A stretch of 64,000 bases of DNA from an uncultured Phocaeicola sp. (lineage in GTDB: Bacteria > Bacteroidota > Bacteroidia > Bacteroidales > Bacteroidaceae), in assembly GCA_944320885.1 (NCBI GenBank), contig CALUJE010000009.1:1-64000 (forward strand), in the 5' to 3' direction. A program made the position numbers and the translations under genes. Under the pieces are notes generated by a model. It did not search any database. It was not told where the DNA came from and saw nothing but the letters and a program-made list of their open reading frames with translations. Positions within the stretch are counted from its first letter, which is position 1, and each line of letters opens with the position of its first letter. This document shows positions 9,982 to 19,354 of the stretch, one piece after another.

Positions 9982-10005
9982 AAAGGGAGAGTGCTCTCCC
10001 TTTTT
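9982..10005 (+). terminator. Terminator after GH28
   Basis: AAAGGGAGAG (9982-9991), loop TG, CTCTCCCTTT (9994-10003), then TT. Rest of the gap to 10163 holds a short palindrome CCACCTGAAGGTGG (10101-10114) and no gene. Confidence 0.85.
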
Positions 10006-10162
10006 GCTTTTCCGGATAAACAGAATCAAGTTTAGTTTTGCTGACCGTTGGTTCGCAAGTGCAAAACTTGTGGTATAAAAGTTATAAAGAAGATGTCAGT
10101 CCACCTGAAGGTGGTCTTCAATTTGCTACTTTAGAAACTTAAGAGATAAATAATACAGAACT

Positions 10163-11395
10163 ATGAAAAAGACTCCTATGTTTTTGTTTGCTGTAGCCTT
10201 CTGCAACGTGTGTGCGATGGCACAGGTGAATGAAAAGACTGTCAATGTTCTGGTGGAAAACAACTGGAACAGGGAAAAGATGAATGAACCGGTAGTGCTT
10301 AACCTGAAAGATATCAAGACCGGCTTTAATGTTAAATCGGTTACCGTATGGGACGGTGAGAAGGAAATAGCCTCGCAGATTGATGACCTGGACAGAGACT
10401 GCGTGATGGATGAAGTGGCTTTTGTCGCAGATATTCCGGCCAAGGCAAAGAAGCAGTTCAGGGTAGTGCTTTCGGATAGAAAGTCGGACAAGACTTATCC
10501 GGCAAAAGTACATGCACAGATGAGACTGAACGACAAGAGCAAGAAGAATCCTTTTATTCAGTCAATGACCGTACCGGGAACAACGCCGGCCAAGCAGATT
10601 TACAGTGCGATGTATCATCATGGTCCGGCTTTTGAATCGGAACTGATTGCACTGAGAATTTATTTTGATAACCGTCAGTCAGTAGATATTTACGGAAAGA
10701 AATATCAGAGACTGGAGCTTGAAGAGACAAATTTCTATACCACCAAAGAACAGAAGAAGGCCGGATATGGAAATGATATCCTGTGGGCCGGAACCAGTGT
10801 GGGCTTAGGCTCGTTCAGAGGTTGGGAAAATGAACAGCCGCAGTATGTGGAGAACGTGGAAACAAGAGGGGCCTCAGTGCTGGCATCGGGACCTGTAAGA
10901 GCCATTATCGAGTTTAAAGACCGCAACTGGAAGTATCAGGGAACAGAGCTGAATATGATACAGCGTTATTATATTTATGCCGGACACCGTGATGTACAGG
11001 TGAAGGTTGATTTCAAAGAGGACTATGTGAAAAACAATACTTTCTGTACGGGTGTACAGAAGCTGGAACGTGACAACGTAGGCTTTTTGGAGAATGACGG
11101 ACTGGCAGGTTCGTGGGGAACCAATCTTCCGGAAAAGGGAGATACCATCAGTACGCCCCGTGAAATGTTAGGACTGGGTATATGGATGCCGAAAGAAAAT
11201 GTGGAAAAGGTGAAGGAAGACGAAAACAATTATCTCATTATCATGGATACAAACGGAAAACGTGAGCTGGGATATTACTTTACCTTTGTTTCGGCTAAGG
11301 AAGAAAAAGGAATAAAAAACAGCAAGGAGTGGTTTGAGTTTCTGAAAGAATGGAGAAAGGAACTGGAACATCCGTGCAAAGTAACTATTGAATAA
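10163..11395 (+). CDS. DUF4861 family secreted protein
   Basis: 410 residues with an SPI signal ending at CAMAQ. The body matches the DUF4861 family as I know it: a beta-rich protein with YYHHGPAFESELIALRIYFDNRQSVDIYGK-like sequence early on (here MYHHGPAFESELIALRIYFD) and KDRNWKYQG, KVDFKEDY later. The family is common beside GH28, GH105 and GH43 genes in pectin loci, but I know of no firmly established activity. It is followed by GH43 after 18 bases, so the two form an operon. Confidence 0.8.
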   Translation: MKKTPMFLFAVAFCNVCAMAQVNEKTVNVLVENNWNREKMNEPVVLNLKDIKTGFNVKSVTVWDGEKEIASQIDDLDRDCVMDEVAFVADIPAKAKKQFRVVLSDRKSDKTYPAKVHAQMRLNDKSKKNPFIQSMTVPGTTPAKQIYSAMYHHGPAFESELIALRIYFDNRQSVDIYGKKYQRLELEETNFYTTKEQKKAGYGNDILWAGTSVGLGSFRGWENEQPQYVENVETRGASVLASGPVRAIIEFKDRNWKYQGTELNMIQRYYIYAGHRDVQVKVDFKEDYVKNNTFCTGVQKLERDNVGFLENDGLAGSWGTNLPEKGDTISTPREMLGLGIWMPKENVEKVKEDENNYLIIMDTNGKRELGYYFTFVSAKEEKGIKNSKEWFEFLKEWRKELEHPCKVTIE

Positions 11396-11413
11396 CTTAA
11401 ATTGAATTGCCTG

Positions 11414-13078
11414 ATGAAAAAAACAACAATGTGGCTATGCGGATGCATGATGGCTGTTTGCATGCCGGTGTCTGCACAACAGAACTATAAATCGGAAGTA
11501 TGGGTGGCCGATCAGGGTGACGGTACTTATAAGAATCCCATCTTGTATGCCGATTATTCCGATCCTGACGCATGCCGTGTGGGAGAAGATTTTTATATGA
11601 CATCGTCCAGCTTCGGATGTGTACCCGGATTGCAGATCCTGCATTCGAAAGATCTGGTAAACTGGAGTATTATGGGTGCTGCCATTCCTTATGCTATTCC
11701 GCCGGTAAACAGTGAGGCTCCCCAGCACGGAAACCGTGTATGGGCGCCAAGTATACGTCATCACAATGGCGAATTCTATATATTCTGGGGAGATCCAGAC
11801 CAGGGAGCCTTTATGGTGAAGGCCAAGAATGCGGAAGGACCGTGGAGCGAACCTGTACTGGTGAAACCGGGAAAAGGAATCATTGATACTACTCCTTTGT
11901 GGGATGACGACGGAAAGGTGTATATGGTACATGCCTATGCAGGAAGTCGTGCCGGATTGAAAAGTGTGATTGCGATATGCGAACTGAATTCCGATGCTAC
12001 AAAGGCTATCACTCCTTCACGCATCGTCTTTGACGGACACGAGGAACAGGAGACTTGCGAAGGACCGAAGTTCTACAAGAGAAACGGATATTATTATATC
12101 TTCCATCCGGCTGGAGGTGTACCTACCGGTTTTCAGGTAGTGCAACGCTCAAAGAATGTATACGGACCTTATGAGAGCCGTATCGTGCTGGCACAGGGAA
12201 AGAGTCCGGTAAACGGTCCTCATCAGGGAGCATGGGTAGATACGCCGACCGGTGAAGACTGGTTCCTGCATTTTCAGGATGTAGGTGCATACGGACGTCT
12301 GGTACATCTGCAACCGATGAAATGGGTGAACGACTGGCCGGTAATGGGTGTTGATGAGGATGGTGACGGATGTGGAGATCCTGTACTGACTTACAAGAAA
12401 CCGAATGTAGGAAAGACTTATCCGATTTGTACCCCGCAGGAATCGGATGAATTTGACGGATTCAAGCTTGGATTGCAATGGCAGTGGCACGCAAACTATA
12501 ATGAAAAATGGATGTATTGCGCCGGTGATAAAGGTTTCCTGAGACTGTATTCATATCCGGTAGTGAAAGGTTACAGAAATTTGTGGGATGTGCCTAATCT
12601 GCTGTTACAGAAAACAACGGCTCCAAGTCAGACTGTAAGTACCAAAATTACTTTCAAGCCTACAGCGAAGTATGAAGGTGAACGTACCGGACTGGTGGTT
12701 ATGGGACTTGATTATGCCGGACTGGTGGTAGAAAATACCAAAGACGGACTGGTATTGTCACAGGTAGAATGCAAGAAAGCTGACAAGGGCAGTGAGGAAA
12801 CCGTCCACGAACAGGTGAATCTCAAGAACAATACGTTCTATCTGAAAGCAAAAATCTATGATACCGGAAAGAGAATAAACAACGGATACGAGCAGATTGT
12901 CATGTGTGAATTCTCATACAGTACAAACGGAAAGAAATATAAGGCACTGGGCAAGCCCTTCCAGCTGAAAGAAGGAAAATGGATTGGTGCCAAATATGGA
13001 GTATTCTGTACACGTCCGGCCATCGTAACCAATGATGGAGGATGGTCTGATGTGGACTGGTTCCATGTAGAAAAATAA
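11414..13078 (+). CDS. GH43 glycoside hydrolase with C-terminal beta-sandwich
   Basis: 554 residues from the ATG at 11414, with SPI signal ending VSAQ; a TTG at 11402 is an unlikely start. Five-bladed propeller at about 35-325: catalytic base Asp in DYSDPDACR, pKa-modulating Asp in IIDTTPLWDD, catalytic acid Glu in ETCEGPKFY. Residues about 345-554 form a concanavalin-like sandwich as in GH43 beta-xylosidases (SDEFDGFKLGLQWQWHAN). Probably removes arabinose or xylose side chains of pectin; the exact linkage cannot be read. Operon partner of DUF4861. Confidence 0.9.
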   Translation: MKKTTMWLCGCMMAVCMPVSAQQNYKSEVWVADQGDGTYKNPILYADYSDPDACRVGEDFYMTSSSFGCVPGLQILHSKDLVNWSIMGAAIPYAIPPVNSEAPQHGNRVWAPSIRHHNGEFYIFWGDPDQGAFMVKAKNAEGPWSEPVLVKPGKGIIDTTPLWDDDGKVYMVHAYAGSRAGLKSVIAICELNSDATKAITPSRIVFDGHEEQETCEGPKFYKRNGYYYIFHPAGGVPTGFQVVQRSKNVYGPYESRIVLAQGKSPVNGPHQGAWVDTPTGEDWFLHFQDVGAYGRLVHLQPMKWVNDWPVMGVDEDGDGCGDPVLTYKKPNVGKTYPICTPQESDEFDGFKLGLQWQWHANYNEKWMYCAGDKGFLRLYSYPVVKGYRNLWDVPNLLLQKTTAPSQTVSTKITFKPTAKYEGERTGLVVMGLDYAGLVVENTKDGLVLSQVECKKADKGSEETVHEQVNLKNNTFYLKAKIYDTGKRINNGYEQIVMCEFSYSTNGKKYKALGKPFQLKEGKWIGAKYGVFCTRPAIVTNDGGWSDVDWFHVEK

Positions 13079-13102
13079 GGATATTCTTACAAACGGAAAA
13101 GG

Positions 13103-13136
13103 CAGGCGCCGTGATACTTTGGTATTGCGGCGCCTG
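13103..13136 (+). terminator. Hairpin after GH43
   Basis: CAGGCGCCG (13103-13111) pairs perfectly with CGGCGCCTG (13128-13136). The following TTGCGTATTTT is a poor T run, so termination may be partial. Confidence 0.55.
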
Positions 13137-13279
13137 TTGCGTATTTTCAGAATGTGAAAATGGGTGGGATAACAGGCTTCATGACGGTTGGATTGATGCG
13201 TCGCAAGAGTGTAGCGTAAAAGTGTATATTTGACATTTTTCTATTTTTTAATGCTTATACGAAAAAATAACAGCCATTA

Positions 13280-13312
13280 TTTGCGTATTAAATTATTCTT
13301 TTCTTATATTTG
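13280..13312 (+). promoter_or_regulatory. Promoter of the carboxyltransferase gene
   Basis: TTTG (13280-13283), 21 bases, TATATTTG (13305-13312), a good Bacteroidetes promoter 37 bases before the ATG. Confidence 0.75.
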
Positions 13313-13349
13313 TCGAACAAAAAGTAAGAACTTCTAAATTCAAACCTTC

Positions 13350-15125
13350 ATGAAAAAGCAAATAAAATTTAGTCTTGTTTATCGAGACATGTTTCAGTCA
13401 TCAGGAAAGTATCAACCCCGTGTAGACCAGTTGGTACGTGTAGCTCCTTATATTGTAGAGATGGGATGTTTTGCCCGTGTTGAAACCAATGGAGGTGCTT
13501 TTGAACAAGTTAATCTGTTATATGGAGAGAACCCTAATAAAGCTGTTCGTGCTTTCACTAAACCTTTTCAGGAAGCAGGAATACAAACTCACATGCTCGA
13601 CAGAGGTTTGAATGCACTTCGCATGTATCCGGTTCCGGCAGATGTACGCCGTTTGATGTATAAGGTAAAGAAAGCTCAGGGAGTGGACATTACCCGTATT
13701 TTCTGTGGATTGAATGAAGTCAGAAACATTATACCTTCTATCAAATATGCTTTGGAAGCAGGAATGATACCGCAGGCAACTCTGTGTATCACTCACTCTC
13801 CGGTGCATACGGTAGACTATTATAGCAACATCGCAGATCAGCTGATTGAAGCAGGAGCTCCTGAAATCTGTCTGAAAGATATGGCAGGTATCGGACGTCC
13901 GGCCATGTTGGGTGAACTGGTGAAGAGAATCAAGACCAAACATCCGGAAGTGATTATACAATATCACGGACATTCAGGACCGGGCCTTTCTATGGCTTCT
14001 ATCCTTGAAGTTTGCCGAAATGGTGCAGATATTATTGATACGGCTGTTGAGCCTCTGTCATGGGGTAAGGTGCATCCGGATATCATTTCTGTTCAGGCCA
14101 TGCTGAAAGATGCAGGATTTGATGTTCCTGAAATCAATATGAACGCCTATATGAAGGTTCGCAGTCTGACACAGGAATTTATCGATGACTTCCTGGGATA
14201 TTTCATGGATCCGAGCAACAAGCATATGTCTTCTCTTCTTTTGGGTTGCGGATTGCCGGGTGGTATGATGGGTTCAATGATGGCCGACCTGAAAGGTGTA
14301 CATTCAGGTATCAATATGATTTTGAAAGGACAGGGAAAAGAACCGCTTAGCCTGGACGACTTGTTGGTAATGCTCTTTGATGAGGTAGCTTATGTATGGC
14401 CTAAACTGGGTTATCCTCCTTTGGTAACTCCGTTCAGCCAGTATGTGAAGAATGTTGCCCTGATGAACGTTATGCAACTTGTGAAAGGTGAAGAACGTTT
14501 CTCTATGATTGACAATCACACTTGGGATATGATTTTGGGTAAGAGCGGACGCTTGCCGGGCAAACTTGCTCCAGAAATCGTTGAACTGGCCAAGTCTAAA
14601 GGATATGAATTTACCGAAGAAGATCCGCAAAGCTATTATCCTGATGAACTGGATAAGTATCGTAAGGAAATGGATGAAAACGGATGGGAATACGGAGAAG
14701 ATGATGAGGAATTGTTTGAATTGGCAATGCACGACCGTCAATACAGAGACTACAAGTCAGGAGTGGCAAAACAACGCTTCCTTGATGATTTGCAGCGTGC
14801 CAAGGATGCAGCTATGGCTAAGAAGGGATTTGATGAAGAGACTATACGCAAGATGAAACGTGCCAAAGCTGATCCTATCGTAGCTCCGAGACGCGGACAG
14901 GTAATGTATTCTGTAAACTTTGACGGACATGTGCTTGAACCGTTTGTTGGACGCAAGTATCAGCATGATGAAGTGTTCTGTTCAATTTCTACTCCATGGG
15001 GCGAAAATGAAGAAGTACTGACTGGATTCACCGGACGTGTTGTAGAGGTTTGTGTAAAAGCTGGACAGACTGTCAATGCTGGCGAAGTGATTGCATACAT
15101 TGAAAGATCAGACATTTTTGCATAA
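13350..15125 (+). CDS. Pyruvate carboxylase subunit B / oxaloacetate decarboxylase alpha-like protein with a degenerate biotinyl domain
   Basis: 591 residues. The N-terminal TIM-barrel carboxyltransferase keeps the metal site: Asp13 in YRDMFQSS, Lys176 in LKDMAG (the carbamylated lysine) and His206/His208 in YHGHSG. The PYC_OADA-like middle region follows. The last 80 residues fold like a biotinyl/lipoyl domain (APRRGQVMY ... TGRVVEVCVKAGQTVNAGEVIAYIE), but where EAMKMEN is expected the sequence is STPWGENEEV (547-556), with Trp550 in place of the biotin-acceptor lysine. It therefore probably cannot carry biotin. No biotin carboxylase or membrane subunit lies nearby; it is a single gene. Substrate (pyruvate/oxaloacetate) is inferred from the family. 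Confidence 0.82.
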   Translation: MKKQIKFSLVYRDMFQSSGKYQPRVDQLVRVAPYIVEMGCFARVETNGGAFEQVNLLYGENPNKAVRAFTKPFQEAGIQTHMLDRGLNALRMYPVPADVRRLMYKVKKAQGVDITRIFCGLNEVRNIIPSIKYALEAGMIPQATLCITHSPVHTVDYYSNIADQLIEAGAPEICLKDMAGIGRPAMLGELVKRIKTKHPEVIIQYHGHSGPGLSMASILEVCRNGADIIDTAVEPLSWGKVHPDIISVQAMLKDAGFDVPEINMNAYMKVRSLTQEFIDDFLGYFMDPSNKHMSSLLLGCGLPGGMMGSMMADLKGVHSGINMILKGQGKEPLSLDDLLVMLFDEVAYVWPKLGYPPLVTPFSQYVKNVALMNVMQLVKGEERFSMIDNHTWDMILGKSGRLPGKLAPEIVELAKSKGYEFTEEDPQSYYPDELDKYRKEMDENGWEYGEDDEELFELAMHDRQYRDYKSGVAKQRFLDDLQRAKDAAMAKKGFDEETIRKMKRAKADPIVAPRRGQVMYSVNFDGHVLEPFVGRKYQHDEVFCSISTPWGENEEVLTGFTGRVVEVCVKAGQTVNAGEVIAYIERSDIFA

Positions 15126-15186
15126 TATTTTAGTTGGTTAATTTATTGTTGGGCTAATCCCCTAGACGGGCAATGGCTTTCATAAT

Positions 15187-15240
15187 AAAATTCCCTTATT
15201 TTTCTTCGATGGACTTTCGGAGAACAAATAAGGGAATTTT
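15187..15240. terminator. Bidirectional terminator
   Basis: A perfect 15-bp stem (15187-15201 with 15226-15240, AAAATTCCCTTATTT type) and a 24-base loop lies between the convergent carboxyltransferase and AlaX-like genes. T or A runs on both sides let it serve both. Confidence 0.85.
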
Positions 15241-15253
15241 TATTTGTGCAATA

Positions 15254-15721
15254 TTATTTTTCGTCCAAACGGAATACTATACGGAATATGCCGTCGGCAT
15301 AACGTGTGCTTGATATACGGAACTTGCCGATTTCTGACGTGTTTTCTACATGTGTTCCTATGCAGGGACAGGCATCATAATCACCGATACATACGATGCG
15401 GAGTGTTTCACTGGCATCTTCCGGGAGCTTGCCCAAGTCGAACTTGGCGGCAGCTTCCTGCTGACTCATGTAATGCATGGTTACCGGAAGATTGGCGGAA
15501 ATGACTTCATTGACTCGTCGCTCTACTTCGGCTATCTGGTCGGGGGTTGGACATACGGGCAGCGGATAGTCGAGCTTGCTTTTCTTGCGTTCGATGTGTG
15601 TGTGGCGTGAACGTTCGCATCCGAACATTCTTACCATCGTCTGGTTTAAAATATGCTCTGCACTGTGCATGGGTGGATATTCCTGCTTGTTGTGCTCATT
15701 GAGTTGAATTTCTTGTTCCAT
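15254..15721 (-). CDS. AlaX-type alanyl-tRNA editing domain protein
   Basis: 155 residues corresponding to the second additional domain of AlaRS/ThrRS. Zinc-binding motifs are present: HSAEHIL (HxxxH) near residue 19 and CPCIGTHV (CxxxH) near residue 118, and SRHTHIE fits the domain. Free-standing proteins of this kind deacylate mischarged Ser- or Gly-tRNA(Ala), acting in the cytosol. It lacks the N-terminal glycine-rich domain of larger AlaX types, so it belongs to a short form. Substrate is inferred. Confidence 0.8.
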   Translation of the reverse strand: MEQEIQLNEHNKQEYPPMHSAEHILNQTMVRMFGCERSRHTHIERKKSKLDYPLPVCPTPDQIAEVERRVNEVISANLPVTMHYMSQQEAAAKFDLGKLPEDASETLRIVCIGDYDACPCIGTHVENTSEIGKFRISSTRYADGIFRIVFRLDEK

Positions 15722-15748
15722 AATAGATTATTTTGTTTTTATTTTTTA

Positions 15749-15953
15749 GACATAAGAGCAAAAGAATATGTATTGTTTTTGGACAAAAGAACATATTTAT
15801 GCTTTGGGTTGTTTATATTCTCTGAATTTTCTTTTGATTTCAATACGTTCACCACCGAAATAACTTCTTCTATATTCATACTATTTCATTTGTTCTTATG
15901 CTCTTTTGTCCCCCAATATAAACTTGTCTTCAGACAAAAGAACATAAGAACAG
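15749..15953. repeat. Clustered CAwAAGAr repeats with a 20-bp inverted repeat
   Basis: The gap 15722-16194 holds no gene. It contains TGTTCTTATGCTCTTTTGTC (15891-15910) and, inverted, GACAAAAGAACATAAGAACA (15933-15952), 19 of 20 matching with a 22-base spacer. Related copies lie at 15749-15770 (GACATAAGAGCAAAAGAATA) and 15781-15801 (GGACAAAAGAACATATTTAT). All are built from the 8-mers CAAAAGAA and CATAAGAA. Function unknown: operator array, transcript hairpin or a mobile repeat family. Confidence 0.6.
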
Positions 15954-16194
15954 ATTTTAATGCGTTATATTTTTTGCTTTTTAGTGTGATGTAAAACGCA
16001 AAGATAACTTCATTTTGTCAATAATGAAAATCAGGACTTTGGGGGACTAATGCATTTTCGTGATTTTATATTTTGAGTGTATCGGATGTTTTTTATAAAT
16101 TGCATTGTAATTACTTAACCTGATACCGTGTTTATGGATGCATGCTTTGAGCAATAAGATGTATCTGAGCGGTGTAATCAAACAAAATCGGAAT

Positions 16195-17355
16195 ATGAAA
16201 TATAAAGCTTTTCTATTGGCGGCTCTTTGTTCGTGGGGCTGTTCGACGGTGATGGGACAGGATTCTGGAGCACCGTATGAAATAAAAAACAATATGCCAG
16301 TATTTTATGAGTGGATGAAAAAGGAACTGACTTACCCGATGGCATGGGAACATGCGGGAATTGCAGACTTTGACCAGTGGAAAGAAAAGGCACGTGCCGT
16401 AATGATGGAATGTATGCAGAATCTGCCTCCTGCTGCGGAATCATATGACATGGAGATTACGGGTAAGGAACAGCGTGACGGGTATACGGCCATGAAAATC
16501 AATTTCAATGTTTCAAAATGGTGCAGGGTTCCGGCATATCTGCTTGTGCCCGATGGTGACGGACCGTTTCCTGCTGTTGTCATGCTGCATGATCATGGAG
16601 CACATTTTTCAATTGGCAAGGAAAAGATGGTACGTCCGTTTGGAGTATCGGCTGAGCTGATGCAGGATGCCGACAAATGGGCTGAGCAGTGTTATGACGG
16701 GCAGTATACGGGTGATTATTTTGCGAAGAACGGATATGTGGTATTGTCGGTCGATGCTTTGTTCTGGGGAGAACGTGGACGGAAAGAAGGCATCAGTTAT
16801 GACGGACAGCAGGCACTGGCAGCCAATTTCCTGCAGATGGGAGCTTCGTGGGGAGCATTTATCAATATGGATGATGTGAGAAGTGCGGAGTTTCTGACTT
16901 CGCTTCCTTTTGTAGATAAGGAGAGAATAGGATGTGTTGGCTTTTCGATGGGAGCTTACCGTTCGTGGATGCTCTCGGCACTGACCGACTGTATAAAGGT
17001 TTCGGCTTCGGTATGCTGGATGAATACTACCGATTGTCTGATGACCGAAACCAATAACCAGAACAAGGGTGGCTCGGCTTATTCAATGTTGATTCCGGGA
17101 TTGAGGCGTTATATGGACTATCCGCATGTGGCAAGTATAGCTTGTCCGAAACCTACCTTGTTCTTTAACGGAACAAAGGATAAACTGTTTCCGGTAGAAG
17201 GTGTAAAGGATGCTTACCGGACAATGGAGAATGTGTGGAAAGAACAGCAGGCTTCGGACAGACTGGTAACCAAACTGTGGGATGAGAAGCATTTTTTTAG
17301 CAGAGCCATGCAGCAGGAAGTGCTGGATTTCTTTAACAAGTGGCTGATGAAATAA
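16195..17355 (+). CDS. Secreted alpha/beta-hydrolase (dienelactone hydrolase-like esterase)
   Basis: 386 residues from the ATG at 16195, which starts a proper signal peptide (MKYKAFLLAALCSWG ... VMGQ); an ATG at 16138 would put 19 polar residues before it. Nucleophile Ser in GFSMG, probable Asp in FNGTKDKLFP and His in DEKHFFS complete the triad. VVMLHDHGAH supplies the oxyanion region. Such proteins in carbohydrate loci remove acetyl or methyl esters; since the neighbours degrade pectin, a pectin esterase role is inferred. The glycosidase gene follows after 11 bases. Confidence 0.82.
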   Translation: MKYKAFLLAALCSWGCSTVMGQDSGAPYEIKNNMPVFYEWMKKELTYPMAWEHAGIADFDQWKEKARAVMMECMQNLPPAAESYDMEITGKEQRDGYTAMKINFNVSKWCRVPAYLLVPDGDGPFPAVVMLHDHGAHFSIGKEKMVRPFGVSAELMQDADKWAEQCYDGQYTGDYFAKNGYVVLSVDALFWGERGRKEGISYDGQQALAANFLQMGASWGAFINMDDVRSAEFLTSLPFVDKERIGCVGFSMGAYRSWMLSALTDCIKVSASVCWMNTTDCLMTETNNQNKGGSAYSMLIPGLRRYMDYPHVASIACPKPTLFFNGTKDKLFPVEGVKDAYRTMENVWKEQQASDRLVTKLWDEKHFFSRAMQQEVLDFFNKWLMK

Positions 17356-17366
17356 CTTGAAAATAT

Positions 17367-18758
17367 ATGGATATGAGACGTTTTTTATATGTGTGTGTAT
17401 TGCTGTTCTCTTTGGGAACGGGATATGTAGAGGCACAGATGCCTGAACGGACAGAGGCGAATGTAGAGAAGTACAAGAAAATATGCCGTGACAATATCTA
17501 TAAGGAGATGAAGGGGATGTACAGGGAGGCCGGAGGAGCTCTTGTCTATCCGTTCCTTGCCCCGGGAAGCAATCAGTACCTGGATATGTTGTGGGACTGG
17601 GATTCATGGCTGAGTAATGTAGCCTTGCGACAAATCCTGTTGGAAAACGGAAATGATTCGGACCGTAAGCAGGCGATACCTTATGAGCAGGGATGTGTGT
17701 TGAACTCGCTGCATTACGGAGGAATGGACGGATGGATTCCGATATGGATAGAACGGAATGCGCCGACGCGGGAAGAGATGTTGAAAAAGCGTAATCCGTG
17801 GAAAAGCAATATGCATAAGCCTACTTTGGCACAGCATGCGGCTTTCATTGTGAGAAACATGAACGGTGATGCCGAATGGTTGCGTGAAGACTTCTATACC
17901 TTACAGGCTTTTGTGGCCAAATATCTGAATTTTCACAGACATAAGGCTACGGGCCTGCTTTATTGGGAAACGGACGAGGCGATAGGAGTGGACAATGACC
18001 CCAGTACTTTTTACCGGCCTCATGAAAGTTCCGGTTCCATATTCCTGAACGCGCTGATGTACAAGGAGCTTCAGGCTATGGCTTATCTTGCCGAATGTCT
18101 GAATATGCCGGATATATCAAGGCATTTTACTGAAGAGGCAAAAACTTTGAAGGCTAATGTTCAGGAACATTGCTGGGATCCGCGTGACCGCTTTTATTAC
18201 AGTGTAGACCTGAATCTGCTGCCGGTAGAGAAACCGGATATTGAAGGACTGAATCCGGGCGATTTGTATCTGCATGTAGGACAGCCTAGAAACTATGACT
18301 GTCTGATTCAGCGTTTCAGTGTGTGGAGCGGATTTATGGCCATGTGGGCCGGTATCGCTACTCCGGAACAGGCTGCCGAGATGGTCCGCCTGCACTTTCA
18401 TGACAAGTCGTCGTTCAATGCGCCGGCCGGAATACGTACCTTATCACCGTTGGAAAAGATGTATAACGTATGTGCCAGCGGAAATCCCTCTTCGTGGCAG
18501 GGACCGATATGGATTAATGTAAATTATCTGGTATTCAGAGGACTGGTCCAATATGGATATAAGGAAGAAGCCAGAGAACTGGCGGAAAAGACTGTTTTGC
18601 TGCTTGGACGTGACTTCGAACGTTTCGGGGCATTGCATGAATATTATCTTCCCGATAATGGAGAGCCGGTACTGAACAAGGGATTTCAGAACTGGAACTT
18701 CCTGGTGCTGAACATGATTGCATGGCTGGACGGGAAGACGTGCGTAACAGAATTTTAA
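17367..18758 (+). CDS. Trehalase-fold (alpha/alpha)6-barrel glycoside hydrolase (GH37/GH63-like)
   Basis: 463 residues, signal peptide ending VEAQ. The motif MLWDWDSWLSN, the stretch ETDEAIGVDNDPSTFY, SSWQGPIWINVNYLVFRGL and the late FGALHEYYLPDNGEP are typical of clan GH-G enzymes that invert alpha-glucosidic-type bonds. Likely catalytic acids are the Asp of GVDND and the Glu of HEYY, by analogy. The substrate is unknown; co-transcription with the esterase and nearby pectinases argues for plant glycan rather than trehalose. Its last 4 bases overlap the convergent DUF1573 gene. Confidence 0.8.
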   Translation: MDMRRFLYVCVLLFSLGTGYVEAQMPERTEANVEKYKKICRDNIYKEMKGMYREAGGALVYPFLAPGSNQYLDMLWDWDSWLSNVALRQILLENGNDSDRKQAIPYEQGCVLNSLHYGGMDGWIPIWIERNAPTREEMLKKRNPWKSNMHKPTLAQHAAFIVRNMNGDAEWLREDFYTLQAFVAKYLNFHRHKATGLLYWETDEAIGVDNDPSTFYRPHESSGSIFLNALMYKELQAMAYLAECLNMPDISRHFTEEAKTLKANVQEHCWDPRDRFYYSVDLNLLPVEKPDIEGLNPGDLYLHVGQPRNYDCLIQRFSVWSGFMAMWAGIATPEQAAEMVRLHFHDKSSFNAPAGIRTLSPLEKMYNVCASGNPSSWQGPIWINVNYLVFRGLVQYGYKEEARELAEKTVLLLGRDFERFGALHEYYLPDNGEPVLNKGFQNWNFLVLNMIAWLDGKTCVTEF

Positions 18759-19156
18759 AAAGAAGTATTCAGGAACATTCTTTTTTCTTTAGGCCTTACA
18801 TACCCTTTGATATAAAGGATGTAGGGCTTTTTTATATTGCTGAAATAAACCGTAATACTACGGTTGAACGCACCCGGATGGCCGTCGGGATTATAGGTTA
18901 CGCGGATGATACCTTTTTTACCGGGCTTTACCGGCTGTGAATCGGTTGATGCCTGAATACATCCGCAGGAAGTCTTGATATGGGAGATATGCACCGGTTG
19001 TTTGCTTTCGTTGACGTATTCAAAATGAAATGCAGGCAGATGGACCGTGTCTTCCGAGAAAGTCCCCAGGTCATGAGTAACTGATGAGAACTTTATTTGC
19101 GAAAAGCATGCTGTGACATGCAGTATAAAGAATAACAGGATGAAAAGATGTTTCAT
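18755..19156 (-). CDS. DUF1573 secreted protein
   Basis: 133 residues with a signal peptide (ILHVTACFSQ; the Cys could be a lipid site but the region is not a clean lipobox). The remainder is one DUF1573 immunoglobulin-like domain: HDLGTFSEDTVHLPAFHFEYVN and the conserved TSCGC, then KPGKKGIIRVTYNP. This family is abundant in Bacteroidetes; function unknown, probably periplasmic or surface. Single gene, convergent with the glycosidase. Confidence 0.8.
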   Translation of the reverse strand: MKHLFILLFFILHVTACFSQIKFSSVTHDLGTFSEDTVHLPAFHFEYVNESKQPVHISHIKTSCGCIQASTDSQPVKPGKKGIIRVTYNPDGHPGAFNRSITVYFSNIKKPYILYIKGYVRPKEKRMFLNTSF

Positions 19157-19285
19157 AATCTCAGTCGTTTGGAGCGGTAAAGTTATAAAAATGACAGCTT
19201 TGTCGTCTTAGTTTCCTGCAGTATTTTGTTGTTTGAAGAAGAACTTCTACCTTTGCAGGCAAAGAAAAAGATAGGAACAGACAAT

Positions 19286-19350
19286 AAAAAAAGGGTCAAC
19301 GCCTTGACCCAATCTTTTGTTAACCTTAAATCTAATACTATGAAAAACAC
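19286..19350 (-). ncRNA. Predicted small RNA, about 65 nt
   Basis: A complete transcription unit without a gene. On the minus strand a near-consensus promoter (19355-19386) is followed after about 5 bases by GTGTTTTTCATAGTATTAG, then a stem GGGTCAA/TTGACCC (19293-19310) and seven T (19286-19292). The only ORF start inside reads four codons. The gap 19157-19472 contains nothing else. It may belong to a multi-copy Bacteroides sRNA family that I recall only vaguely; targets unknown. Confidence 0.65.
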
Positions 19351-19354
19351 ATAG

